Source of the DNA: Fidelibacterota bacterium | GTDB lineage: Bacteria; Fidelibacterota; UBA8477; JABMPR01 | DNA length: 5,542 nucleotides | Direction: 5' to 3' | NCBI GenBank assembly: GCA_030596225.1 | Contig: JAUVKO010000150.1 | Location: forward strand, 1 to 5,542 | Part shown: positions 1 through 5,542 of the stretch, in pieces | Layout of the letters: each line of letters opens with the position of its first letter | Position numbering within the stretch: the stretch's first letter is position 1 | The notes under the pieces: generated by a model | The model's database searches: none | What the model was told of the DNA's origin: nothing | The model's input: only the letters and a program-made list of their open reading frames with translations | Position numbers and translations under genes: made by a program

Positions 1-83
1 TAAATAGCACAAATTTCGTTGGTTTTATGGGCAATGTAAGCAGCAGCTTCATTCCCGTCGATGGTTACCATCTTGCGGTTCAT
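1..83 (-). CDS. nifJ: Pyruvate:ferredoxin (flavodoxin) oxidoreductase, N-terminal fragment (runs off the left edge)
   Basis: Only the first 27 codons and two bases of the next are in the window. The translation begins MNRKMVTIDGNEAAAYIAHK and continues TNEICAI. This is the signature start of the single-chain pyruvate:ferredoxin oxidoreductase family: a KMVTIDGNEAAA motif followed by a helix leading into the YPITPSS segment, whose first residue would fall just past the edge. The family is cytoplasmic. It uses thiamine diphosphate and iron-sulfur clusters to convert pyruvate and CoA to acetyl-CoA and CO2, reducing ferredoxin or flavodoxin. The ATG at 83-81 is chosen because CAGGAG lies six bases upstream and the motif starts at once. 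The gene follows a 225-base spacer after the barrel gene, so it probably has its own promoter. The rest of the protein (normally about 1200 residues) cannot be judged. A related 2-oxoacid oxidoreductase with the same N-terminus is possible. Confidence 0.87.
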   Translation of the reverse strand, partial: MNRKMVTIDGNEAAAYIAHKTNEICAI

Positions 84-89
84 TTATTT

Positions 90-95
90 CTCCTG
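90..95 (-). promoter_or_regulatory. Shine-Dalgarno sequence of the pyruvate:ferredoxin oxidoreductase gene
   Basis: Read on the minus strand, the bases are CAGGAG, followed by the six-base spacer AAATAA and the ATG at 83-81. This is the best ribosome binding site in the window and fixes the start of the oxidoreductase. Confidence 0.8.
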
Positions 96-137
96 TATAT
101 ATCGAATGGATTTGATCGTGAGATTTGTTCGTAAAAC

Positions 138-168
138 ATCATAACAACTTATATAAATATCATGCCAA
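138..168 (-). promoter_or_regulatory. Weak sigma70-like promoter candidate upstream of the oxidoreductase gene
   Basis: On the minus strand, TTGGCA (168-163) is followed after 19 bases by TATGAT (143-138). The spacer is AT-rich and includes TTTATATAA. Initiation near 131 would give a leader of about 48 bases before the ATG at 83. The spacer is longer than the ideal 17, and AT-rich DNA gives such matches by chance, so this is only a candidate. The location between two genes likely to belong to different transcription units supports a promoter somewhere here. Confidence 0.25.
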
Positions 169-308
169 AGGAAGCCTTCCCGAAAATTAATTGCATTTTT
201 TTATGACGGTTTTGTCTAGGGCGATGTTTGATATTAAGGCATTTCCCGAATGCTCTCATATTATTTGATGAGTCAGGAGTGAAGCGGTCTCCATTCTTAA
301 GCTTAACG

Positions 309-1622
309 TTATAAAATATACTTAATGCCAAATTGTAACTTGGAAAAATTGTTCTCTACCTCAACTGTTCGTTTCACACCGCTTCCCAGAGTATGATTCA
401 AGTCGCTTTGCCACTGCTCATTCCGCAAAGCCCAAGTAAAACCCAGACCAGACCTAAGTTGGTAACCAACTCCCAGGTCCATGCGCACAATATTATCCAG
501 GTGATAATTCAGTGGATCATTCATGAACGAGGCTGCAAATGAAAGTTCAAGGGGATGGAGAGACCAAAGTAATGAAGCCGAAAATTCATGTACATTTTGA
601 ATATTATCACTGATCTGCTCATCAATAATGGCTTCAAGATTGTTTCCGCTAAGAGGATCAAGAATATCACCCTTCAATGCAGTCGTACGATAAGTGTGGA
701 ATCTATAGTTCACGCTGGCTTCAAGCGGGGCAGCAACAAAACCCAATCCAAGTCCCAGGCGCCAGGGACCCCAAACGGTATATTCCAACGCCGAAAAAGT
801 CTCATGGGCAATAATTATTTTTTTTAATGGATAATAAGGCATACCACTCGTATCCCAATCCAACCATTCGATCGAGTCTCTACCAGATGACTCAGACACT
901 GAGATCCTGGATGGAAACTCCACTGAAATACCTAGATTGAGAGTCTCAGTAAGCTCACTCAATAACCCGAATCTTGCCCCGAACCCACTATATTGGGGCG
1001 TAAAATGCAAGCTGTCCACAAAGCGATCAAAAGTGTAAATATCGTGAGGGTCAGTCTCTTGATAAACTTTGATCATGGAATTCTCACCCCTAAGATAATT
1101 GACTGCAAATCCCAGGCTGGTATTCATCGTGACTAAAAAAGAGGATCCAACGGTAAGAGCTGATAAAGCACCCGTCTCCTGATTGTGATACTGATAATAG
1201 AAATCATCATCAGGGTCAAAATCACCGAATTCGCTGATACTGCTAAACGATTTTACTGACTGTAGACTAACTCCCCAGACCCAGGCACCCCGATAAACGT
1301 GAACAGGATAGATATAGGTCAGGCTATTGAAATTTAGACCTTGCTCCTGGGGCTTTTCCCAAATGGTGGAATTGAAAACACTCGTTCCAGCCACTTGGTC
1401 AATACTTATGTCAAATGCCAGATATGCTTTTTCGCTATAACTAAGCAAAGCAGGATTACCCAGCAAAGCATTACTCTCAACCATAGCAGCCGGGACCATC
1501 CCACTTTCAGCCCCTGCCTTACCATCCATACCTTGAAATGGTCTGATCACATCCAAATAATTTTGGGCAACAAGATTTCCCGCCCACAGGAGCAGGGTTA
1601 TCATAAGTATTCTAGATTTCAT
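309..1622 (-). CDS. Outer-membrane beta-barrel protein, FadL/PorV-like (function unknown)
   Basis: The 437-residue product has a clear Sec signal peptide: MKSR, a hydrophobic core to about residue 15, and probable cleavage after NLVA near residue 19. The mature part has no long hydrophobic helix. It shows alternating aromatic/hydrophobic strands and many Gly-aromatic turns, and it ends in an amphipathic strand (FGIKYIL), as in outer-membrane barrels. Residues 36-60 (AGAES, then GNPALL with N56-P57-A58) resemble the N-terminal NPA segment shared by FadL/TodX-type transporters and PorV/UPF0164-type proteins. An acidic loop (DFDPDDD, 134-140) could be extracellular. The gene starts 6 bases after the lipoprotein stop. 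Its own Shine-Dalgarno is poor (GGAAT about 10 bases upstream), so coupled translation is likely. A hydrophobic-compound transporter or a secretion accessory protein are both possible; the substrate is not visible. Confidence 0.72.
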   Translation of the reverse strand: MKSRILMITLLLWAGNLVAQNYLDVIRPFQGMDGKAGAESGMVPAAMVESNALLGNPALLSYSEKAYLAFDISIDQVAGTSVFNSTIWEKPQEQGLNFNSLTYIYPVHVYRGAWVWGVSLQSVKSFSSISEFGDFDPDDDFYYQYHNQETGALSALTVGSSFLVTMNTSLGFAVNYLRGENSMIKVYQETDPHDIYTFDRFVDSLHFTPQYSGFGARFGLLSELTETLNLGISVEFPSRISVSESSGRDSIEWLDWDTSGMPYYPLKKIIIAHETFSALEYTVWGPWRLGLGLGFVAAPLEASVNYRFHTYRTTALKGDILDPLSGNNLEAIIDEQISDNIQNVHEFSASLLWSLHPLELSFAASFMNDPLNYHLDNIVRMDLGVGYQLRSGLGFTWALRNEQWQSDLNHTLGSGVKRTVEVENNFSKLQFGIKYIL

Positions 1623-1628
1623 GATATT

Positions 1629-2267
1629 CTAATTCCGCGTTCTGACGCGCTTTTTAGAGGAAGATTCGTCTGAGTTATCTGAATCTTTATTTTTTGGTGG
1701 AGGAGGACTTGTTCTTTTTTGTTTAATGGGTTTAACCTCTCGTCCACTTTTGTTGTTCCCTACACTTGGTCTGGGAGACTTAACGACCGAAGTCTTAACC
1801 ACAGGTGAACTCACAGCTGGAGCAGCTGTCGATAGACCATTATTCAAGCCTACTGAAGTTTGTCCCCCACTGGAACCTGAAGATGCTCCTGAGCTGTTCA
1901 ACTCCCGATCCCTAGATCCGCCAAGTTGATCATCACGATCGTATTTGCGTCCAGCTATGGGAGTTGTCTCCTCGCTTCCCACATAAACCGGGGCATAGTA
2001 AGGATGATGGTAGTCGTAATAGTTATAAGGACTATAGTAAGAGGCACCATAGCCACGGTGATAGCTGGTAAAAGGTAATACCGGTTCCCAGTATGGATCC
2101 CATCCATAATAACCTGAGCCACCCAGGGATGTAACCATAGCTGGTTCTGTGACAACCGATGTTACGGTCAGAGGTAAGGTCTCGGGAGGGTGAAGCAAGG
2201 TATAGCAGGATTGAAGCAGGACAGCCACCAAAACCAAGAGGATTAATCTTTTTGTAGTTCCTTGCAT
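1629..2267 (-). CDS. Tyr-rich, low-complexity lipoprotein of unknown function
   Basis: From the ATG at 2267 the product has 212 residues and opens with a textbook lipoprotein signal: MQGTTKR, a hydrophobic stretch LILLVLVAVL, then the lipobox LLQSC with the lipidated Cys at 21. Tyr at +2, not Asp, is compatible with the outer membrane if the enterobacterial rule applies. Residues 53-95 contain about 14 Tyr, two Trp and three His with Gly/Pro/Ser spacers (YYGWDPYWEP, then YYSPYNYYDYHHPYYAPVY). Residues 97-212 are Ser/Gly/Pro-rich and then strongly basic (SPPPPKNK, SSSKKRVRTRN), probably disordered. No enzyme domain is recognisable. The frame stays open upstream with alternative starts at ATG 2309 (an AAAGGG lies 7 bases upstream) and TTG 2315. 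I prefer 2267 because it gives a normal signal peptide. The barrel gene follows after 6 bases, suggesting joint action at the outer membrane or cell surface. Confidence 0.7.
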   Translation of the reverse strand: MQGTTKRLILLVLVAVLLQSCYTLLHPPETLPLTVTSVVTEPAMVTSLGGSGYYGWDPYWEPVLPFTSYHRGYGASYYSPYNYYDYHHPYYAPVYVGSEETTPIAGRKYDRDDQLGGSRDRELNSSGASSGSSGGQTSVGLNNGLSTAAPAVSSPVVKTSVVKSPRPSVGNNKSGREVKPIKQKRTSPPPPKNKDSDNSDESSSKKRVRTRN

Positions 2268-2277
2268 AAGTACTGGG

Positions 2278-2306
2278 AATTTAATCTTTTGTGCCAAGAA
2301 TGTCAA
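2278..2306 (-). promoter_or_regulatory. Sigma70-like promoter candidate for the lipoprotein/barrel pair
   Basis: On the minus strand, a perfect TTGACA (2306-2301) is followed by exactly 17 bases and TAAATT (2283-2278, four of six consensus positions). The expected transcription start is near 2271, only about four bases before the ATG at 2267, which lacks a Shine-Dalgarno. If the promoter is real, the mRNA is leaderless or nearly so. The element overlaps the possible N-terminal extension from ATG 2309, so the promoter with start 2267 and the longer reading frame are competing readings. If the organism uses a Bacteroidota-type sigma factor (TTG / TAnnTTTG), this match would mean less. Confidence 0.45.
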
Positions 2307-2444
2307 CATGTGCAAGCCCTTTCTGCACAGAGTAAAACGACTGGATAAGTGATTGGTTCCCTGAGTTTTTCCTGCCTGTGAGGAATGAAGCTGGAAATAT
2401 TTTCAACAGCAAGTCTAGAACTCACTATTGCCAAGCCAACATTA

Positions 2445-3122
2445 TTAAATAAATAGAGAAAAGAAAACCAGCATCACTGTCACACCGAACACCAACAGAA
2501 TATAGAGACCCAGAGTAATGATCAGAGCAAGTAGTGCTATAAGCATAAATGATCCGGCATGTAATGCATAAATGGTTCTTAGGCCCACATAAGCTAGATA
2601 TATGGTCATTATGAGAGATAGAAGTCCCCCGATAGCAGGAATGAGCAAGAGGATAGATGCTGTCCCACTGGCATAGGCAAAAATGCGAAATATCAATGAA
2701 AAATCATATGTTTGCAGATCTCGCCATTTCATAGCCAGGTGAACCGCAAATGCTGATATGAACTGTAACAGTATGACAGACAAGGGGTAGATCAACACCA
2801 TGATCTGGGAAAAGTTCTCTGGTAGTTGAAGCATATCCCGAAGCTCTGGGTTTTGAGGTAATAGCGATTCCGGACTTGTATCTGTAACAACAAACATCCA
2901 TAAAAAGGTGAAGACCTGAATCCCCACCGTATAGACCAGGGCATCCCCAATACCAGCTGCTCGCCGCATGACACTGAATGTATTAGCCGGTCGAAACAGA
3001 AAAGCTTTGATGGTTTCCACAAAGGCAACAAAGAAACCGATCTCATGCTTCTTCTCCCAGGGAGGGCCATCAATGATCAAGGGTGATAATTGAGGTTGTT
3101 CAGGTTGTTCCATGGTGCTCAT
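2445..3122 (-). CDS. Yip1-family multi-pass membrane protein
   Basis: This 225-residue protein has a polar Pro/Gln-rich N-terminus followed by PPWE (20-23) and the amphipathic segment ETIKAFLFRPANTFSVM (36-52). About five hydrophobic segments follow, near 59-80, 106-131, 145-166, 168-186 and 190-223. The layout of a PWE motif, an ETIK..LF.P..F helix, and a later RIFAYASG...IP.IGG...Y..Y...GL segment (146-181) is typical of bacterial Yip1-domain proteins. They sit in the inner membrane and have no firmly established biochemical role. The ATG at 3122 is used; ATG 3113 is an alternative, and neither has a strong ribosome site. The gene lies just downstream of a terminator, so it should begin a new transcription unit. 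No convincing terminator was seen after its stop, so read-through into the lipoprotein gene is possible. Confidence 0.8.
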   Translation of the reverse strand: MSTMEQPEQPQLSPLIIDGPPWEKKHEIGFFVAFVETIKAFLFRPANTFSVMRRAAGIGDALVYTVGIQVFTFLWMFVVTDTSPESLLPQNPELRDMLQLPENFSQIMVLIYPLSVILLQFISAFAVHLAMKWRDLQTYDFSLIFRIFAYASGTASILLLIPAIGGLLSLIMTIYLAYVGLRTIYALHAGSFMLIALLALIITLGLYILLVFGVTVMLVFFSLFI

Positions 3123-3150
3123 TTTAGTGTTTCTAACATCAACTGCAATA

Positions 3151-3175
3151 GAAAAAGCCTCACTAGGAGGCTTTC
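3151..3175 (-). terminator. Rho-independent terminator after dsbD
   Basis: The bases AAAGCCTC (3154-3161) and GAGGCTTT (3167-3174) form a perfect 8-bp stem with a 5-base loop. Read on the minus strand, the stem ends in a run of five T (three in the stem, two after it), then C and T. This is the right orientation to end the patatin/dsbD transcript about 73 bases after the dsbD stop. On the plus strand the hairpin would be followed by only TTTC, so it is weaker in that direction. Confidence 0.8.
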
Positions 3176-3215
3176 AATACTGCATATAGCATTACTCAAA
3201 GTTAGAGATCCGTTT

Positions 3216-3231
3216 CAGAAAAACAGAAAAA
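3216..3231. repeat. Tandem 8-base repeat (CAGAAAAA x2)
   Basis: Two exact copies of CAGAAAAA lie head to tail in the dsbD 3' spacer; on the minus strand they read TTTTTCTG twice. The T-rich tracts follow the dsbD stop and precede the hairpin terminator. They may only reflect AT-rich spacer composition. Confidence 0.5.
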
Positions 3232-3247
3232 GCAGGTCTGGACTGGT

Positions 3248-5032
3248 TTATAGGGCTCGCTTCATCCGTTTGATAAAATTCTCAGCATTCTCAAACCCTG
3301 TAGAACGTAACGGAGTTAACTCCTCTCCATTCTTTAAAAAAATGTAGGTGGGCACCCCTTTGATGGAGAACCGGCTCAGGAAGCCTTGCTCAAATTCACC
3401 GTTTTGGCGAGTCATATCAATTTTAATAGCTATAAAACTTTTGGATAGTTTCACCACATTAGCTTCCGGGAATGTAAATTTGTCCATCTCTTTGCAGGGG
3501 ATACACCACTCAGCAAAAACATCGATCATGATAGGCTTATCGCTAAGGAGCAGCTGATCCAATTCGGTCTGACTGGTAGGGTACTCCCAGACAATTCCCG
3601 CTCTACCATATTCAGGTTCAGGAATGCCCATCCAGGTACCGATAATGATCAGAATAATGGCTATTGCCTGCTTAATACGACTGAAGCTTACGTTGTCTTC
3701 AGCACTTCTGTCAAACATGATCAAATAGATACCTGATCCCATGAGAAAAAGAGCCATAACAAGATTGGCATCATCACCTAACAAAGGCATCAGGAAATAA
3801 ATAGCCATGGCAATAAGAACCAGACCGAAGATCACGCGCACACCGATCATCCAGGTTCCTGAGCGAGGCATAGAAGCAAGCTTGCTGGAGTACATTGCTA
3901 AGAACAGGTAGGGCAAACCCAAACCCATTGCCAGGGTGAAAAACATGGTAAAGCCTAAAACAACACTCTGTTGGGCTGCAACATAGGTAAGCAGTCCGAT
4001 CACAAAGGGTCCAACACAGGGTGCAGCGACAATTCCCAAGGTCAAACCCATGAAAAATGAGCCAAAGATGCCTGCTTTGGACTGACTGGCAGCAGTCATT
4101 AGGCCCGTTGGCAGCCTAAACTCATAAACCCCGAACATGGATAGGGATAGTCCAATCAGGATAACTGCAATACCAATCAAAACAATGGGGTTTGTGAGGA
4201 GGGCTCCGAACAGACCACCTCCTAAAGCAGCGACAACTCCCAGAATAGAATAGGTAACAGCAATTCCCAGCACATAAGCCAATGCCATCCAAAATGTGTG
4301 TCCCTTGCCAGCGTCGGTTCCACCGAAAAAACTAATGGTAATCGGTATCAGGGGGTAGACGCAGGGGGTCAGATTCAAAGCCAGACCACCAAAGAAAATG
4401 ATCACAAAGGTCAGAATCATCCCATACTCATCCACTATTCCGGAGATCTCTTTATCATCCTGGTCCTCTGCCAACTCTTGTTCCTGCTCCTGAGTTTGCG
4501 CGGTCGAGAACACATCACTATTAATGATATTACTATCTGAAGATTTGTTGACCACCGGAAGAGAAAAGGTAAAATCAACCGTTGAAGGAATTAGGCATTG
4601 AGCATCATCACAAGCTTGAAAAAACACTTCACCTTTGAGTATCAAGGCTTCTGTCACACCATTCTCTACTGCAAGCCCGGTTCTCAGCACTATCCGATCA
4701 CCGTAAACAGCAGCAGGTTCCTTAACACCGGCAACCGCTATCATTTGGGCTTTCGGGTACTGCCAATCACCAACTGTAAAAGCTTGTCCCTCTCTGTGAA
4801 GAGTTGCTTGAATAGGCAGGGTAAACTCATCATTGCCCATGGGAGCATATACATGCCAGGGATGATCGATATCAATCACCAGTGCCACATCCAGTACCTC
4901 ACCAGCTATTGCTGCATCCCGACTGCTTAGTACTTCAACTGCAAGAATATCATTGGATGCCTGCTGGGCCAAAAGCCCCATGCTGGAGATCAGAAATAGA
5001 GCAATTAGAAGAAGTTTGATAGATTGACGCAT
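3248..5032 (-). CDS. dsbD: Thiol:disulfide interchange protein DsbD (full length)
   Basis: This 594-residue inner-membrane protein passes electrons from cytoplasmic thioredoxin to periplasmic targets. A signal peptide (1-22, ending LLAQ) precedes an N-terminal immunoglobulin-like domain (about 28-160) with the pair C141/C146 in CDDAQC. A Gln/Glu/Asp-rich linker follows (about 178-196). The membrane domain of about eight helices (204-470) carries C224 in TPCVYPLIP and C339 in APCVGPF, matching the two redox cysteines of the DsbD/CcdA core. The C-terminal thioredoxin domain (about 484-594) has WCIPCKEMD with C510/C513, and GVPTYIF with the cis-proline P561. All six catalytic cysteines are present and the length is near that of E. 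coli DsbD. The ATG at 5032 has AAGGA about 12 bases upstream, rather far. The gene follows the patatin gene by 43 bases and is closed by a terminator. Likely duties are supplying reductant for disulfide isomerisation or cytochrome c maturation; the neighbours do not say which. Confidence 0.95.
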   Translation of the reverse strand: MRQSIKLLLIALFLISSMGLLAQQASNDILAVEVLSSRDAAIAGEVLDVALVIDIDHPWHVYAPMGNDEFTLPIQATLHREGQAFTVGDWQYPKAQMIAVAGVKEPAAVYGDRIVLRTGLAVENGVTEALILKGEVFFQACDDAQCLIPSTVDFTFSLPVVNKSSDSNIINSDVFSTAQTQEQEQELAEDQDDKEISGIVDEYGMILTFVIIFFGGLALNLTPCVYPLIPITISFFGGTDAGKGHTFWMALAYVLGIAVTYSILGVVAALGGGLFGALLTNPIVLIGIAVILIGLSLSMFGVYEFRLPTGLMTAASQSKAGIFGSFFMGLTLGIVAAPCVGPFVIGLLTYVAAQQSVVLGFTMFFTLAMGLGLPYLFLAMYSSKLASMPRSGTWMIGVRVIFGLVLIAMAIYFLMPLLGDDANLVMALFLMGSGIYLIMFDRSAEDNVSFSRIKQAIAIILIIIGTWMGIPEPEYGRAGIVWEYPTSQTELDQLLLSDKPIMIDVFAEWCIPCKEMDKFTFPEANVVKLSKSFIAIKIDMTRQNGEFEQGFLSRFSIKGVPTYIFLKNGEELTPLRSTGFENAENFIKRMKRAL

Positions 5033-5075
5033 GTTGTAATAAGATCCTTATCCGTTCAATTGTAAAATTTTAAAT

Positions 5076-5542
5076 TTAAAAAAGACCTTTTATCCGACCA
5101 AATAATGGATGTCTTTTTTGATACCAGGCCCTTTCAAAAGTATCTAACTGTGCATTAAACGTCTCTACTCCCAGATTCACAAAAGCTTCTCTCTGTTCAT
5201 ATGCAGACCAATGCACTCCTGGCATTCTCGGTAGTAAAAGTACATTAGCTTCCCGATTTAACATGTCGCGATAATGACAGGAACGGATATTTTCACTCTG
5301 ACTCATAATTGCCATGGCATTGTCCATCTCTGCCAAAGGGGCTATATCCTGCCCAACATCTACTGCCATGACAAAATCCGCTCCCATTTCTCGAGCCATG
5401 CGAATAGGCACCTGTTGGGAAACACCACCGTCAACCAAGGTTCTTCCTTCATATTGAACCGGTGACAAGAATCCAGGGATTGCAATGGATGCTATTACTG
5501 CAGGCAATAAGGACCCTTCTGTAAAGTAGACATCTTCTCCAC
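5076..5542 (-). CDS. Patatin-like phospholipase / RssA-family hydrolase, C-terminal fragment (start lies beyond the right edge)
   Basis: The frame is open to the window edge and gives the last 154 residues. The fragment opens with GEDVYFTEGSLLPAVIASIA, then IPGFLSPVQYEG and RTLVDGGVSQQVPI, then MAREMGADFVMAVDVG. The (S/G)-x-x-x-A-x-x-AS-x-AIPG-F-x-P segment, the LVDGG motif (Asp codon 5432-5430, the catalytic Asp of the Ser-Asp dyad) and the P-x-x-x-ARE-MGADxVxAVDV block are hallmarks of bacterial patatin-like acyl hydrolases of the RssA/YlbK type. The GxSxG nucleophile must lie upstream, outside the window. The C-terminus (about 90 residues after the AVDV block) contains HWSAYEQREAFVNLG, commonly seen as a helical tail in this group. 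TTG at 5507 is not the start, since the homologous region continues upstream of it. Probable substrates are membrane lipids, but no specificity can be read. The dsbD gene follows 43 bases on, probably in the same transcript. Confidence 0.88.
   Translation of the reverse strand, partial: GEDVYFTEGSLLPAVIASIAIPGFLSPVQYEGRTLVDGGVSQQVPIRMAREMGADFVMAVDVGQDIAPLAEMDNAMAIMSQSENIRSCHYRDMLNREANVLLLPRMPGVHWSAYEQREAFVNLGVETFNAQLDTFERAWYQKRHPLFGRIKGLF

Noticed and set aside
170..181. GGAAG/CTTCC inverted repeat in the spacer before the oxidoreductase gene
   Set aside because: The arms leave a one-base loop, or only 4 bp with a three-base loop, and there is no T-run. Chance is sufficient.
239..253. GCATT/AATGC hairpin after the barrel gene as a possible terminator
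   Set aside because: The stem is only 5 bp and no T-run follows on the minus strand, so it does not meet the standard for an intrinsic terminator.
297..306. TTAAGCTTAA palindrome just after the barrel stop codon
   Set aside because: A 10-base AT-rich palindrome with no loop cannot form a useful hairpin, and there is no second copy to suggest an operator.
149..331. 60-codon frame on the minus strand between the barrel gene and the oxidoreductase gene
   Set aside because: It starts with TTG inside the end of the barrel gene in another frame, has no ribosome binding site and resembles no family I know. It is most likely an open stretch by chance.
752..769. GC-rich near-palindrome around GGCGCC
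   Set aside because: It lies inside the barrel coding region and encodes a Leu-Gly repeat (RLGLGL), which gives such symmetry easily. There is no T-run or other sign of a terminator.
1341..1673. 110-codon frame on the plus strand
   Set aside because: It is antisense to the barrel and lipoprotein genes, has mixed composition with no domain, and is best explained as a shadow of the real genes.
1955..2155. 66-codon minus-strand frame with a Thr/Ile-rich hydrophobic stretch
   Set aside because: It is a shifted frame within the Tyr-rich lipoprotein gene; TAT/TAC-rich codons read out of frame give ATT/ACT, which explains the Ile/Thr run.
4598..4930. 110-codon frame on the plus strand
   Set aside because: It lies wholly antisense to the conserved N-terminal domain of dsbD and has no recognisable protein features.

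Overview
The window holds six genes, all read on the minus strand, so the gene order below runs from the right edge to the left. No rRNA, tRNA, CRISPR array, insertion sequence or phage gene was seen. The genes suggest a Gram-negative bacterium with an outer membrane: there is a beta-barrel outer-membrane protein, a lipoprotein with a lipobox and a periplasmic thiol-reduction system. The gene for pyruvate:ferredoxin oxidoreductase points to anaerobic or low-oxygen central metabolism. The style of the genes (NPA-type barrel protein next to a Tyr-rich lipoprotein, Yip1 protein, DsbD with a short Cys-x4-Cys motif, moderate base composition) resembles the FCB group, for example Neomarinimicrobiota (SAR406) or relatives. 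This taxonomic placement is an impression from memory and is not proven.

Right part (5542 to about 3150): the 3' end of a patatin/RssA-like lipid hydrolase gene is followed after 43 bases by dsbD, a full-length three-domain thiol:disulfide reductase with all three cysteine pairs intact. The close spacing suggests co-transcription. A clear rho-independent terminator at 3151-3175 ends this unit.

Middle part (3122 to 309): a Yip1-family multi-pass membrane protein gene comes first. A 177-base spacer follows, counted to the preferred lipoprotein start, and carries a strong sigma70-like promoter candidate. Then come a small Tyr-rich lipoprotein gene and, only 6 bases later, a FadL/PorV-like outer-membrane barrel gene. 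The lipoprotein and barrel genes look like one translationally linked pair acting at the outer membrane.

Left part (308 to 1): a 225-base spacer with no gene leads into the first 27 codons of a pyruvate:ferredoxin oxidoreductase gene with a good Shine-Dalgarno sequence.

This looks like ordinary chromosomal sequence, and no new defence, mobile or RNA system could be supported. The points most worth a second look are the lipoprotein/barrel pair and the promoter that may produce a nearly leaderless lipoprotein mRNA.
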